Part shown: in pieces, positions 41,982 through 49,017 of the stretch
Layout: every line of letters begins with the position of its first letter
How positions within the stretch are numbered: position 1 is the first letter of the stretch
NCBI GenBank assembly: GCA_020444245.1
Contig: JAHLLI010000012.1
Span: forward strand, 1-64,000
DNA length: 64,000 nucleotides
Direction of reading: 5' to 3'
Source of the DNA: Actinomycetales bacterium
Lineage (GTDB): Bacteria > Actinomycetota > Actinomycetes > Actinomycetales > Cellulomonadaceae
Made by a program: the position numbers and the translations under genes
The notes under the pieces: model-generated
What the model was told of the DNA's origin: nothing
What the model saw: only the letters and a program-made list of their open reading frames with translations
The model's database searches: none

Positions 41982-43745
41982 ATGCTTGAATCAGTTCGGA
42001 TCGAACGGTTCAAGTCGCTGAGCGACATCACGGTGCCCCTCGGCCGCGTGACCGTGCTCATAGGCCCCAACAACTCTGGGAAGAGTAGCGTCCTCCAAGC
42101 GGTCCAGTTTGGCGTGTCGATAGTTCAGAGCACTTTCCTAGACGGCGCGTCGTGGGGTCGCAAGAACTTCGTAAGCAGCACGCTTTCGACCCAACAGCTC
42201 GTCTACAGCCCCTTGCGCGATGTCCACGCACTGGCAAGGAACCGGACGCTGAGACAAGCGGCGGACACCGCCATTGCAATCACCTTCTCGAGTGGCGATG
42301 AGTCGACGCAAGTTCAGGTGTCCAGAGGGAAGAATCGCAATATTGCCGTTCGAATCGACGGACGTGGCCTAGGCGAACAACTTCGTCAACTCGAGGTCCC
42401 ATACAGCGCCATCTCACCGGGTCTCGCTGGCATCCCGTCGTCTGAGGAGTTCAGGAGCCCAGGAATGGTGCGGCGTGCCGCCGCGCGCGGTGATGCGAAC
42501 ATTGTCTTGCGAAATGTGCTCTGGCTCCTCAAGCAGGACGTAGCTTCATGGCAATCCTTCGAGCGCCATCTCAACGCCGTCTTCCACGACGTCCGGGTTG
42601 ACGTCGCCTTTGATCCGGACAACGACGAGACTATCACCGCAACTGTCGCTCGAAACGGCCTTAGGCTGCCCATCGACTCATCGGGAACGGGAGTTCTGCA
42701 GGCGATTCAAGTCCTTGCCTACGTTGGCCTCTACCGGCCACGCCTGCTAATCTTGGACGAACCCGATTCGCATCTTCATCCAGACAACCAGCGGAAACTC
42801 GCGCGCTACCTCGCACAGGTCGCGGAGGCCGAGGACTTCCAGGTCCTACTCGCAACGCATTCACGACATCTGCTCGACGAGATGCACGCGCTCGGCGCCG
42901 AGGTCCATTGGCTCAGCAGCGGCGCCCTCAGGAGCGGCACGTTCGACACAGCCGAGGCGCTCCTCGACCTGGGTGCGCTCGACGCCGGCGACCGCCTTCG
43001 AGGGGGTACTACACGCGCGGTGGTGCTCACGGAAGACGCAAGGCCCGACGTGCTTCGTGCGATCCTCGAGTCATCGGGATGGGCCGATGATTCGTATCAA
43101 CTGTGGAGCTACGCCGGTTGCACAGCGATTGGTGCGGCACGAGCACTTGGCGCCTTCATCCGTTCGGAGGCCCCCGGGGTGCTTGTGGTCGTTCATCTCG
43201 ATCGGGACTACATGGACGAGGACGAGGTCGCGGACAAGACGCGCGCGCTTGAGGAGACTGGCCTTCACCCGTTCGTTACGGCCGGCACCGACATCGAGAG
43301 CCACCTCCTCGGGCTCGACCACTTGCTTAGCGTGTTCCCAGAGATTCCTCCGGCGGATCTGAGCGACAAGCTCGATCGTGCGACCGCGGCGACGATGGAG
43401 TACTCGGTCAAGTGCCTCATCAACCATCGCGTCGAGCGCAACAACGCCAGGCGGAAGCGAGACGGCGAGGACGCGCCGAGCGCAGGCGCCGTTGCGATTG
43501 AGGCTCCCAAGCTGTATTCGGAGGACGTCGCGCGCTGGCGCCACGGCAAGAAGACGCTCAGGGTCCTTCGCAGCCTGATACAGGCTGAGGACGGGACCAA
43601 CCGCAAGATCGAGGTCGCGTCGTCGGGCCTCCGTGTCGAAGCCTTGGCGCAGTTGGCCGCAGTGGCTGAGCGCGGATCCGCATCTGAGGCGGATCAACTC
43701 AACGACGATGGGGTCGTGGGAGGAGACTCGGCCCCCGTGCCCTAG
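41982..43745 (+). CDS. OLD-like ATPase with TOPRIM nuclease domain
   Basis: This 587-aa protein is of the OLD/RecF-like class. The N-terminal ABC ATPase has LESVRIERFKSLSDITVPLG, Walker A GPNNSGKSS (28-36), signature-like IDSSGTGVLQAIQ, Walker B RLLILDEPDSHLHP and H-loop LLATHSRHLLDEM. From about residue 340 a TOPRIM domain follows: VVLTEDARPDVLRAI (Glu) and VLVVVHLDRDYMDEDEV (DxD), then GTDIESHLL, the metal-binding set of nicking or cleaving nucleases. OLD proteins and GajA cut DNA in phage defence. The ATG at 41982 has GGAGG 9 bases upstream. The partner AAA gene and the island-end position support a defence role; the pairing itself is not one I can match to a named system. Confidence 0.85.
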   Translation: MLESVRIERFKSLSDITVPLGRVTVLIGPNNSGKSSVLQAVQFGVSIVQSTFLDGASWGRKNFVSSTLSTQQLVYSPLRDVHALARNRTLRQAADTAIAITFSSGDESTQVQVSRGKNRNIAVRIDGRGLGEQLRQLEVPYSAISPGLAGIPSSEEFRSPGMVRRAAARGDANIVLRNVLWLLKQDVASWQSFERHLNAVFHDVRVDVAFDPDNDETITATVARNGLRLPIDSSGTGVLQAIQVLAYVGLYRPRLLILDEPDSHLHPDNQRKLARYLAQVAEAEDFQVLLATHSRHLLDEMHALGAEVHWLSSGALRSGTFDTAEALLDLGALDAGDRLRGGTTRAVVLTEDARPDVLRAILESSGWADDSYQLWSYAGCTAIGAARALGAFIRSEAPGVLVVVHLDRDYMDEDEVADKTRALEETGLHPFVTAGTDIESHLLGLDHLLSVFPEIPPADLSDKLDRATAATMEYSVKCLINHRVERNNARRKRDGEDAPSAGAVAIEAPKLYSEDVARWRHGKKTLRVLRSLIQAEDGTNRKIEVASSGLRVEALAQLAAVAERGSASEADQLNDDGVVGGDSAPVP

Positions 43746-43795
43746 CCGATGACCGGAGGCGGGAGCGGGTCACTATTCCAAGATCACTCCCGCCC

Positions 43796-43928
43796 GTTGA
43801 CGCCGTCAACGACCCCCACCGATCCGCCCGCGATCCCCGTCAACACCCCTTCGCATCCCCGCAGGTCACGCGCCTCCACCAACGGCTCCACAAGGCTCCC
43901 AACTGGTTCGATTCCCGCCACCTCCACC
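43796..43928 (+). other. Right attachment region of the island
   Basis: It contains the palindrome GTTGAC-GCC-GTCAAC (43796-43810), another GTCAAC at about 43839, GCAGGTCAC and ACCAACGG, then the att core at 43905. A homologous block of the same length and order lies at 45555-45683, with 97 bases between palindrome and TTCGATT in both. It fills the 316-base gap between the OLD-like and AbiEi genes. Confidence 0.7.
43905..43928 (+). repeat. attR: right direct repeat of the island
   Basis: It is identical over 24 bases to the ssrA 3' end (30119-30142), beginning GGTTCGATTCCCGCCACCTC. It marks the right border of the 13.8-kb island and the left border of the following 1.75-kb segment. Confidence 0.9.
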
Positions 43929-44032
43929 TGTTGGGTCCCGTCGGATGCCGTTGCGTCCGGCGGGACCCGCATGTTGACGCCGTCAGTCCCGTTGCGACCG
44001 TCACCGCTCGTTGCGCTCGGAGAGGCAGTGAT

Positions 44033-44071
44033 GTCATGCAAAGAGGGGATAGGATCCCCCGTATGCATGAC
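44033..44071 (+). promoter_or_regulatory. Nested inverted repeats over the AbiEi promoter and start
   Basis: GTCATGCA (44033-44040) pairs with TGCATGAC (44064-44071); inside it GGGGAT (44045-44050) pairs with ATCCCC (44054-44059). TAGGAT at 44050-44055 is a -10 hexamer ending 7 bases before the ATG at 44063, so the transcript would be leaderless and the repeat a natural AbiEi operator. Confidence 0.55.
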
Positions 44072-44665
44072 GTTGACCACGACCGGCTGTATGACGTCGC
44101 GGAGAGCCAGGCCGGGTACTTCACTGCTGGCCAGGCGATCGAGGCGGGCATGGACCGCAGCACGCTGCGCCACCACGCTCGCCCTGGCGGGCGATACGAA
44201 CGCGTGGGCCGCGGCATCTACCGCCTGCGCCACTTCCCCACCAGTCCGCTCGAACATGTCGTCGCGGCCTGGCTACCGCTGCGCCCTGCCCACGCGGTCG
44301 TCTCCCACGAGAGCGCCCTCGAGCTCTATGACCTTGCCGACGTCATCCCCGACGCCGTGCACGTCTCGCTACCGCGCTCCCAGCGCGGCCAACGCCCGCG
44401 GGCCGGCGTCCGGCTGCACACCCTCGCCAGGCCGCTGGAGGCCGGGGAGATCCGCGACGTGGCGGGCATCGCGGCAACCACTCCCGAGCGGACCATCGTC
44501 GACTGCGCGGAGACCGGCACCCAGCCCGAGCAGGTCGAGCTCGCGATCCGCCAGGCACTGCAGCGAAGCCTGACGACACCGCGCCGGCTCACCGACGCCG
44601 CGGCCGCGCGATCGTCCCGGACACGTGAGCTGATCCAGACCGCCACCACGGAGGCCCAGGCGTGA
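44063..44665 (+). CDS. AbiEi family antitoxin
   Basis: This 200-aa AbiEi-type antitoxin has an N-terminal winged helix ESQAGYFTAGQAIEAGMDRS, TLRHHARPGGRYERVGRGIY, then the C-domain with PLEHVVAAWLPLRPAHAVVS, HESALELYDLADVIPDAVHV, RPRAGVRLHTLARPLEAGEI and TTPERTIVDCAETG. It differs clearly from the antitoxin at 32697, so the cassettes are not recent duplicates. The ATG at 44063 is selected because of the -10 hexamer 7 bases upstream; an in-frame ATG at 44036 is possible. It overlaps the toxin start by 4 bases. Confidence 0.85.
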   Translation: MHDVDHDRLYDVAESQAGYFTAGQAIEAGMDRSTLRHHARPGGRYERVGRGIYRLRHFPTSPLEHVVAAWLPLRPAHAVVSHESALELYDLADVIPDAVHVSLPRSQRGQRPRAGVRLHTLARPLEAGEIRDVAGIAATTPERTIVDCAETGTQPEQVELAIRQALQRSLTTPRRLTDAAAARSSRTRELIQTATTEAQA

Positions 44666-45549
44666 GGTACGACACCCCCGCGGCGTTCCGGCGTGCGCTC
44701 GAGGACCGCCTGAAGGCACTGACCACTGGCGACCCGTCGCGCCTCCCCCGACTCCGCAAGCGCATCGTCTTCGATCGGCTGCTCGCGCGCCTCCTCGTCG
44801 CGGCGCCAGGCGCATGGGTCCTCAAGGGCGGATTCGCACTCGACCTACGCCTCGCCGACCGCGCCCGTTCCACGAAGGACGTGGACCTCGCCTGGCACGA
44901 CGACGGAGACCATCTCCTCGACACACTCCTCGACGCCGCCGCCGTCGACCTCGACGACCACTTCGTGTTCAGCCTCGAACGCTCCGAGGCCACCCCGGGC
45001 CTGCTGGGTGGCACACACCGATTCCGCGTCACCGCGTCTCTGGCGGGGAGGCCGTTCGAGTCGTTCATCCTCGACGTGGGCACCGACGGCGGCCCGGCGG
45101 GCGACGAGGACCGGGTCACCACTCCAGACCTGCTCGCCTTCGCCGGCATCCCACCGGTGAGCGTCCCAGCGCTTCCCCTGGCGACCCAGGTCGCCGAGAA
45201 GCTGCACGCCTACACCCGCACCTACGAGGGCGGGCGGCCCAGCACCCGCACCAAGGACGTCGTGGACCTTGCGCTCATCGCTTCCACGTTTGCGATCGAT
45301 GCCCGAGCACTGCGCGCGGACATCGACGCCGTGTTTGCACGACGCGCCACCCACGAGCCGCCGACCTCGCTCCCCGTTCCCCCTGCCGAGTGGCGCGGCA
45401 GCTACCGACGCCTTGCGATCACGGTCGGCCTCGATCCCGACGTTGACCATGGCCACGCTGTGGCCGCCGCAATGCTCGACCCCGTTCTCGAAGGCCGGCT
45501 CGCAGACGGAACGTGGGATCCCGACGCGTGCGCGTGGACGAAGATCTGA
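44662..45549 (+). CDS. AbiEii family nucleotidyltransferase toxin
   Basis: This 295-aa AbiEii-type toxin has a helical N-terminus (FRRALEDRLKALTTGDPSRL), NTase motif WVLKGGFALDLRLADRARST followed by KDVDLAW, third acid region FESFILDVGTDGG, and the AbiEii helical signature PLATQVAEKLHAYTRTYEGG with RPSTRTKDVVDLALI. Full-length and intact. Its GTG at 44662 overlaps the antitoxin stop. It is a different AbiEii subgroup from the toxin at 33278. The operon is the only cargo between two att-like sites. Confidence 0.85.
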   Translation: MRYDTPAAFRRALEDRLKALTTGDPSRLPRLRKRIVFDRLLARLLVAAPGAWVLKGGFALDLRLADRARSTKDVDLAWHDDGDHLLDTLLDAAAVDLDDHFVFSLERSEATPGLLGGTHRFRVTASLAGRPFESFILDVGTDGGPAGDEDRVTTPDLLAFAGIPPVSVPALPLATQVAEKLHAYTRTYEGGRPSTRTKDVVDLALIASTFAIDARALRADIDAVFARRATHEPPTSLPVPPAEWRGSYRRLAITVGLDPDVDHGHAVAAAMLDPVLEGRLADGTWDPDACAWTKI

Positions 45550-45554
45550 CCCTC

Positions 45555-45683
45555 GTTGACGGCGTCAACGACATGGCGCCGATCGGCACCGACCCGCCGC
45601 CAGCCGGCGACGCATCACCGCAGGTCAGCGTTCCGGACCAACGGGCCCCAACAGGTGCCAGCGCCTTCGATTCCCGCCACCTC
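45555..45683 (+). repeat. Third att-like region
   Basis: The palindrome GTTGAC-GGC-GTCAAC (45555-45569), GCATCACCGCAGGTCA and ACCAACGG, then core TTCGATTCCCGCCACCTC (45666-45683), match the attR region at 43796-43928 in order and spacing. The core matches the ssrA 3' end for 18 bases and then diverges (GGCC instead of CACC). Confidence 0.7.
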
Positions 45684-45758
45684 GGCCCAGGGATCCCGTG
45701 CGGTGCCGGAGCGTCCGGCAGAGTCCGGCCGCGAGCCGCCAGCGGCCATTGGCCACCC

Positions 45759-45790
45759 GTTCGGTGTTCGGGTATTCCCGAACACCGAAC
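45759..45790. terminator. 14-bp perfect hairpin
   Basis: GTTCGGTGTTCGGG (45759-45772), loop TATT, CCCGAACACCGAAC (45777-45790). It lies 37 bases beyond the stop of the minus-strand gene at 45827 and after the AbiEii gene, so it can end transcription from both sides. Confidence 0.65.
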
Positions 45791-45826
45791 ACCGCGCTGC
45801 CAGGCGCACCGGAGCAGTGATGGCGC

Positions 45827-46249
45827 TCACGTCGCTCCTGGCGCAAGCCGCGAGATCGCAACGACGTCGGTGGTCATCCGCATAGTGAAGTCAGCGTCCT
45901 CGGCCAAGGGCTCAACCACCCAGACCGCGGGGAAGCCGACCCTGATCTCGGCAACGAGAGAGGTGCCACCATCGTCCGAGACACTCATGCGCCCGACGGA
46001 GAGAACCCGCACGGACTCGCCGTCGCGTCGAAGGTCCGCGCTTGGCCAAGCGCCGTCCACCGGGCGACTGTGGGCCGAGCGCGGCGTCCGGACGAAGGTG
46101 ACGCCGCCCTCCCCGTCGACGCTCACGCGGTAGCAGCTCCTGCTGGCCGTCTCGATCAGCCAACGACCCGCCCCCGCCTCTGCGAGGTCAAGGACCTCGC
46201 GGGTCTCGCCTTGCCGGGCGGCTCGCCCGGCAGCTTCATGATCGGTCAT
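45827..46249 (-). CDS. Hypothetical protein
   Basis: This 140-aa soluble protein of unknown family contains GAGRWLIETASRSCYRVSVD, GGVTFVRTPRSAHSRPVDGA, RRDGESVRVLSVGRMSVSD and a C-terminal FTMRMTTDVVAISRLA. The regular strand pattern suggests a small beta-sheet domain that could bind nucleotides or protein. The ATG at 46249 is preceded by a weak ribosome site. It is divergent from the MNT gene and followed by a perfect hairpin. Confidence 0.55.
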   Translation of the reverse strand: MTDHEAAGRAARQGETREVLDLAEAGAGRWLIETASRSCYRVSVDGEGGVTFVRTPRSAHSRPVDGAWPSADLRRDGESVRVLSVGRMSVSDDGGTSLVAEIRVGFPAVWVVEPLAEDADFTMRMTTDVVAISRLAPGAT

Positions 46250-46330
46250 GCCCTCATGATCACGCTGTCCACTGACACGGCCGGCGTCCGCGTCTCGGCT
46301 CTCGCCACCTCTGGCGGCCGATCCCGATCA

Positions 46331-46366
46331 TTCGCATAAGCCGATGATATAGTCGCGTTATGCGAA
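46331..46366 (+). promoter_or_regulatory. Leaderless promoter inside an inverted repeat (MNT/HEPN)
   Basis: TTCGCATAA (46331-46339) and TTATGCGAA (46358-46366) form a perfect 9-bp inverted repeat. Between them TATAGT (46348-46353) is a -10 hexamer 6 bases before the ATG at 46360, which lies in the right arm. The HTH of the first gene is the likely ligand, giving autorepression. Confidence 0.65.
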
Positions 46367-46953
46367 CTCCGGCACCTGCGTTGGCGCCGTTCCTGCGGTC
46401 GGACACCCAGGGCGAGATTCTCGCCCTGCTGCTGCTCGACCCAACCGAGGCACACAGCATCGCCGACGTCGCGCGCGCGGTGGACGCACCGCCGTCAGTC
46501 GTGCACAAGGAGATCGGCCGACTCGTCGAGGCCGGCGTCCTGGTCGACACCCGACAGGGCCGTTCCCGGCTCGTCCGGGCAAACCCTGACTACCGTTTGC
46601 TGCGTCCGCTCACCGAACTGATCAACGGCACCTACGGGCCCGCGCCGATCCTGACTCGCGCGCTCGCCCAGGTGCACGGCATCGACATCGCCTACATCTA
46701 CGGATCGTGGGCCGCCCGCCACGAGGGCGTGACCGGAGCCCACCCGCGCGACATCGACGTGCTCGTGATCGGCAACCCGTCGCGGCCCGCGCTCAACGAG
46801 GCGGCGAACGCTGCCGAGGAGGCGCTCCACACCACGGTCACCATCACCAAGGTTTCCCCCGAGGCATGGGCCGCGAGTGACGACCCGTTCCTGACCACGG
46901 TCCGCTCACGGCCTCTGACCCGGCTCGACATCGGCACGGAGGCGACGACGTGA
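46360..46953 (+). CDS. Winged-helix plus MNT nucleotidyltransferase antitoxin
   Basis: This 197-aa two-domain protein has an ArsR-like winged helix (about residues 10-80: ILALLLLDPTEAHSIADVAR, AVDAPPSVVHKEIGRLVEAG) fused to a minimal nucleotidyltransferase (about 90-195). The NTase motif is IAYIYGSWAARHEGV with RDIDVLVIG (GSx...DxD). MNT proteins AMPylate and neutralise HEPN toxins; the fused HTH would make it also the operon repressor. It overlaps the HEPN gene by 4 bases. The start is fixed by the -10 hexamer and inverted repeat. Confidence 0.85.
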   Translation: MRTPAPALAPFLRSDTQGEILALLLLDPTEAHSIADVARAVDAPPSVVHKEIGRLVEAGVLVDTRQGRSRLVRANPDYRLLRPLTELINGTYGPAPILTRALAQVHGIDIAYIYGSWAARHEGVTGAHPRDIDVLVIGNPSRPALNEAANAAEEALHTTVTITKVSPEAWAASDDPFLTTVRSRPLTRLDIGTEATT

Positions 46954-47420
46954 TCGCACGATGGGAGCAAGGCCGGGCCACGATCGACGCGTTGATCGCC
47001 GAGCGGCGCCTCGAGCGGGTCACACCGAGCCGCGACCTCGCCGACGCGTTGCTCGACCAGGCGCACCGCCACCTCGAGACCGCAGCAGCCAGCGTCGAGA
47101 CGGACCCCACCGGGAGCTTCCAGCTCGGCTACGACGCGGCTCGGAAGGCCCTCGCCGCGATCCTGGCCAACCAGGGGCTGCGCTCACGCGGCGACGGAGC
47201 CCACGCGGTACTGCTGACTGCCGCACTCGCCCAGCTCGATCCACCGATGGGCCGCGACCTGCGCCACTTCGACTGGCTCCGCCGGACGCGCAACTCCGCC
47301 GAGTACCCGATCGCGGAGACTCCACCTATCACCGCGACCGACGCAGGTGATGCCCTTCCGCTCGCGAAGGCAGTCGTCGCGATCGCCGAACGAGTCATCC
47401 CGAACATGCCGGTGTACTGA
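46950..47420 (+). CDS. HEPN domain protein, probable ribonuclease toxin
   Basis: This 156-aa all-helical HEPN protein contains DALLDQAHRHLETAAASVET, the four-helix core YDAARKALAAILANQGLRSR and the C-terminal motif FDWLRRTRNSAEYPI, where RxxRNxxEY stands in place of the RX4-6H motif. It pairs with the MNT gene, which it overlaps by 4 bases. Whether it still cleaves RNA is open because the usual catalytic His is not seen. HEPN-MNT modules are common type VII toxin-antitoxin systems. Confidence 0.8.
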   Translation: MIARWEQGRATIDALIAERRLERVTPSRDLADALLDQAHRHLETAAASVETDPTGSFQLGYDAARKALAAILANQGLRSRGDGAHAVLLTAALAQLDPPMGRDLRHFDWLRRTRNSAEYPIAETPPITATDAGDALPLAKAVVAIAERVIPNMPVY

Positions 47421-47504
47421 CCGACACCTCGACCTGGCCGCTCACAGCGTCAACAGCGGGCACCTGCCGCCGTCGAGCGATCCCCGGGCTCGTCGGCCAG
47501 TAAG

Positions 47505-47542
47505 TCTGCAGATAGTAACCTTTCAAGGTTACTATCTGCAGA
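47505..47542. promoter_or_regulatory. 38-bp perfect palindrome at the AbiEi start
   Basis: TCTGCAGATAGTAACCTT (47505-47522), centre TC, AAGGTTACTATCTGCAGA (47525-47542). The GTG start of the AbiEi gene is the next base. TACTAT at 47530-47535 in the right arm is a -10 hexamer 7 bases before the GTG, so operator and leaderless promoter coincide. Confidence 0.75.
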
Positions 47543-48169
47543 GTGAAAGGCCGAGGCGACATCGCCCGTCTGGCTGCACGAGCCCCGTTGCGGACGCTCG
47601 TCGTGGCAGACCTCGCTGGCCTCTACGCACATCCGCGCAAGGAGATCCGCGAGTTCCAGCAGGCAGGAGTGCTGCACCGGCTCGCCCGGGGCATCTACTG
47701 CGCGGTGCCCCTCGACGCTGACCCGGTCAGCTGGCGGCCGACCCTCGAAGCCGCGACGGCCGCCGTCGCCACCGCGCTCTACGGCGCGCGAGTTCCGGTG
47801 CTCACCGGACTCACGGCTGCTCGCGCACTCAGGGCGCGGCCACGAGCGATCGGCAGCGGGTACGTCGCCGTGCCCACCTACCGGCGCCCGATACCGCTCT
47901 CCGACCGTGAGGCCACCGTCCACTTCGCGGAGCGCGACGTCGCCGCGCTCGACGCGGTCCTGGTCCAGACGGACCTCGGGCCTGCGCTTGCCACGACGCC
48001 CGAGCAGACGGTCCTCGACCTTGCCAAGGGCGACCCGCGCGGCGAGGACCTCGACGCGCAGCAGGCCATCGACGCCCTGTGGCCGCAGTGTGACCGGGCG
48101 ACGCTCGAGCAGATCGCCGGCCGGCAGCGGATGCGCGCCACCCTGCGGCGGGTGGCGGAGGGACGATGA
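47543..48169 (+). CDS. AbiEi-like antitoxin/regulator
   Basis: This 208-aa protein related to AbiEi antitoxins has an N-terminal domain APLRTLVVADLAGLYAHPRK, EIREFQQAGVLHRLARGIYC (about residues 14-53), then TLEAATAAVATALYGARVPV, LTGLTAARALRARPRAIGSG and TTPEQTVLDLAKGDPRGEDL. It starts with GTG one base after the 38-bp palindrome and has no ribosome site, so translation is probably leaderless. It appears intact, while the partner toxin gene is broken; it could serve as an orphan antitoxin. Confidence 0.8.
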   Translation: MKGRGDIARLAARAPLRTLVVADLAGLYAHPRKEIREFQQAGVLHRLARGIYCAVPLDADPVSWRPTLEAATAAVATALYGARVPVLTGLTAARALRARPRAIGSGYVAVPTYRRPIPLSDREATVHFAERDVAALDAVLVQTDLGPALATTPEQTVLDLAKGDPRGEDLDAQQAIDALWPQCDRATLEQIAGRQRMRATLRRVAEGR

Positions 48170-48722
48170 CCAGCCAGCGCGACGAGTGGGCCGCCGTCGG
48201 CGATCGGTTCGGCGCCGACCTCGAGCAGGTCCGGCGCGACCATCTGATCTCCCACGTGCTGGCCGCGATCGCGACGGACGTCCCGACCGACGACGTCACG
48301 TTCTTCGGCGGCACGGCCCTCTCACGCACCCACCTCGCGGACGCGCGACTGAGCGAGGACATCGACCTCGTGGCTCTCGCGCCGCGCAGCCAGGTGGCGG
48401 CCGCGATCGAGGCCGCCGTCCGCTCACGGCCGCCGGCTTCGGCGCCGCGAAGCTCACCACCTGGATGGAGCGACGCGCACCGCGCGACCTCTACGACCTC
48501 TGGGCTCTGGCCGAGCGCGGGCACATCGACGCGGAGGCCGTCGAGGTGTTCGTCCGATCCGGGCCGACCGGCCGACCGCCGGCAGGCTGGGTCTTCGACG
48601 CGGCGCCCGACGAGGGTGCCTGGCGCCGCGCGCTCGGCCACCAGACTCGGCTCCGAGTCACCGCCGAAGCGGCACTCGGCGCCACCCGCGACGCGTGGAT
48701 GAACGCAGTCCAAGGCGGGTGA
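48166..48722 (+). pseudogene. Decayed AbiEii toxin gene
   Basis: The first part (48166 to about 48425) reads MTSQRDEWAAVGDRFGADLE and the NTase motif VTFFGGTALSRTHLADARLS with EDIDLVAL. After about 48430 the family sequence continues in another frame: LTAAGFGAAKLTTWMERRAP, RDLYDLWALAERGHIDAEAV, ending at 48722. About 80 residues between the two parts are missing, so an internal deletion with frameshift destroyed the gene. Its ATG overlaps the antitoxin stop, as in intact pairs. A truncated 178-aa product may still be made but lacks most of the helical domain. Confidence 0.75.
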
Positions 48723-48973
48723 CTCGACGGCAATGCGCCAGACGAGTCCCGCCCCTCTTCGACGATCGCCGTTGTCGCTCACTGGAACTGCGTCCGCCGT
48801 ACCGCCCCACTGAACCGGGGAGGCAGAGGGGTCCGCCGGCTGCAGCGGCCGACCGATCAGCGTTCCCGCGGGCCGGCCTGCGGCGGCACGGCCCAGGCCT
48901 CCGGGGCCCAAGTGCCCTGTCAGGCGGGAGCCCTGCGGCGCACACTGGAACGAGGTCACGTGTCCTCTGATCC

Positions 48974-48996
48974 CGTGGTGGGAGAGCCCCACCACG
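48974..48996. promoter_or_regulatory. Leader hairpin before the 537-aa gene
   Basis: CGTGGTGGG (48974-48982), loop AGAGC, CCCACCACG (48988-48996): a perfect 9-bp hairpin ending 21 bases before the ATG at 49018. It may be an operator, an attenuator or a stabilising 5' structure. The 295 bases before this gene show no other feature. Confidence 0.45.
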
Positions 48997-49017
48997 TCGG
49001 ACAGACAGGAGACGGAG

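Larger units (their letters stand above)
30143..43928. mobile_element. Integrative genomic island at ssrA, 13.8 kb
   Basis: The island lies between 24-bp direct repeats of the tmRNA 3' end (30119-30142 and 43905-43928). It starts with a tyrosine integrase pointing inward and carries two unknown genes, an AbiE pair, PD-(D/E)XK and NERD nuclease genes with an excisionase-like HTH gene, an IS110 element and an AAA/OLD-like cassette. No conjugation or phage structural genes are seen, so it is a small integrative element that must transfer passively or with a helper. The GC drop in 40563-43745 shows mixed origin. Confidence 0.85.
43929..45683. mobile_element. Cargo-only 1.75-kb segment between att-like sites
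   Basis: The segment lies between the attR core (43905-43928) and a third att-like core (45666-45683, TTCGATTCCCGCCACCTC), each preceded by the same palindrome and flanks. It holds only an AbiEi/AbiEii pair and no integrase. It may be a satellite cassette moved by the neighbouring integrase, or what remains of an older tandem island. Confidence 0.6.

Noticed and set aside
40563-43745. Gabija, PARIS or retron-Eco8 system
   Set aside because: There is no UvrD-like helicase (Gabija), no split ATPase/TOPRIM pair (PARIS) and no reverse transcriptase (retron) beside it; the first gene is a different AAA ATPase.
43905-43928. A tRNA gene at the right att site
   Set aside because: Only the T-arm and acceptor 3' half are present; no D-arm, anticodon arm or 5' acceptor strand upstream. 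The same applies to 45666-45683.
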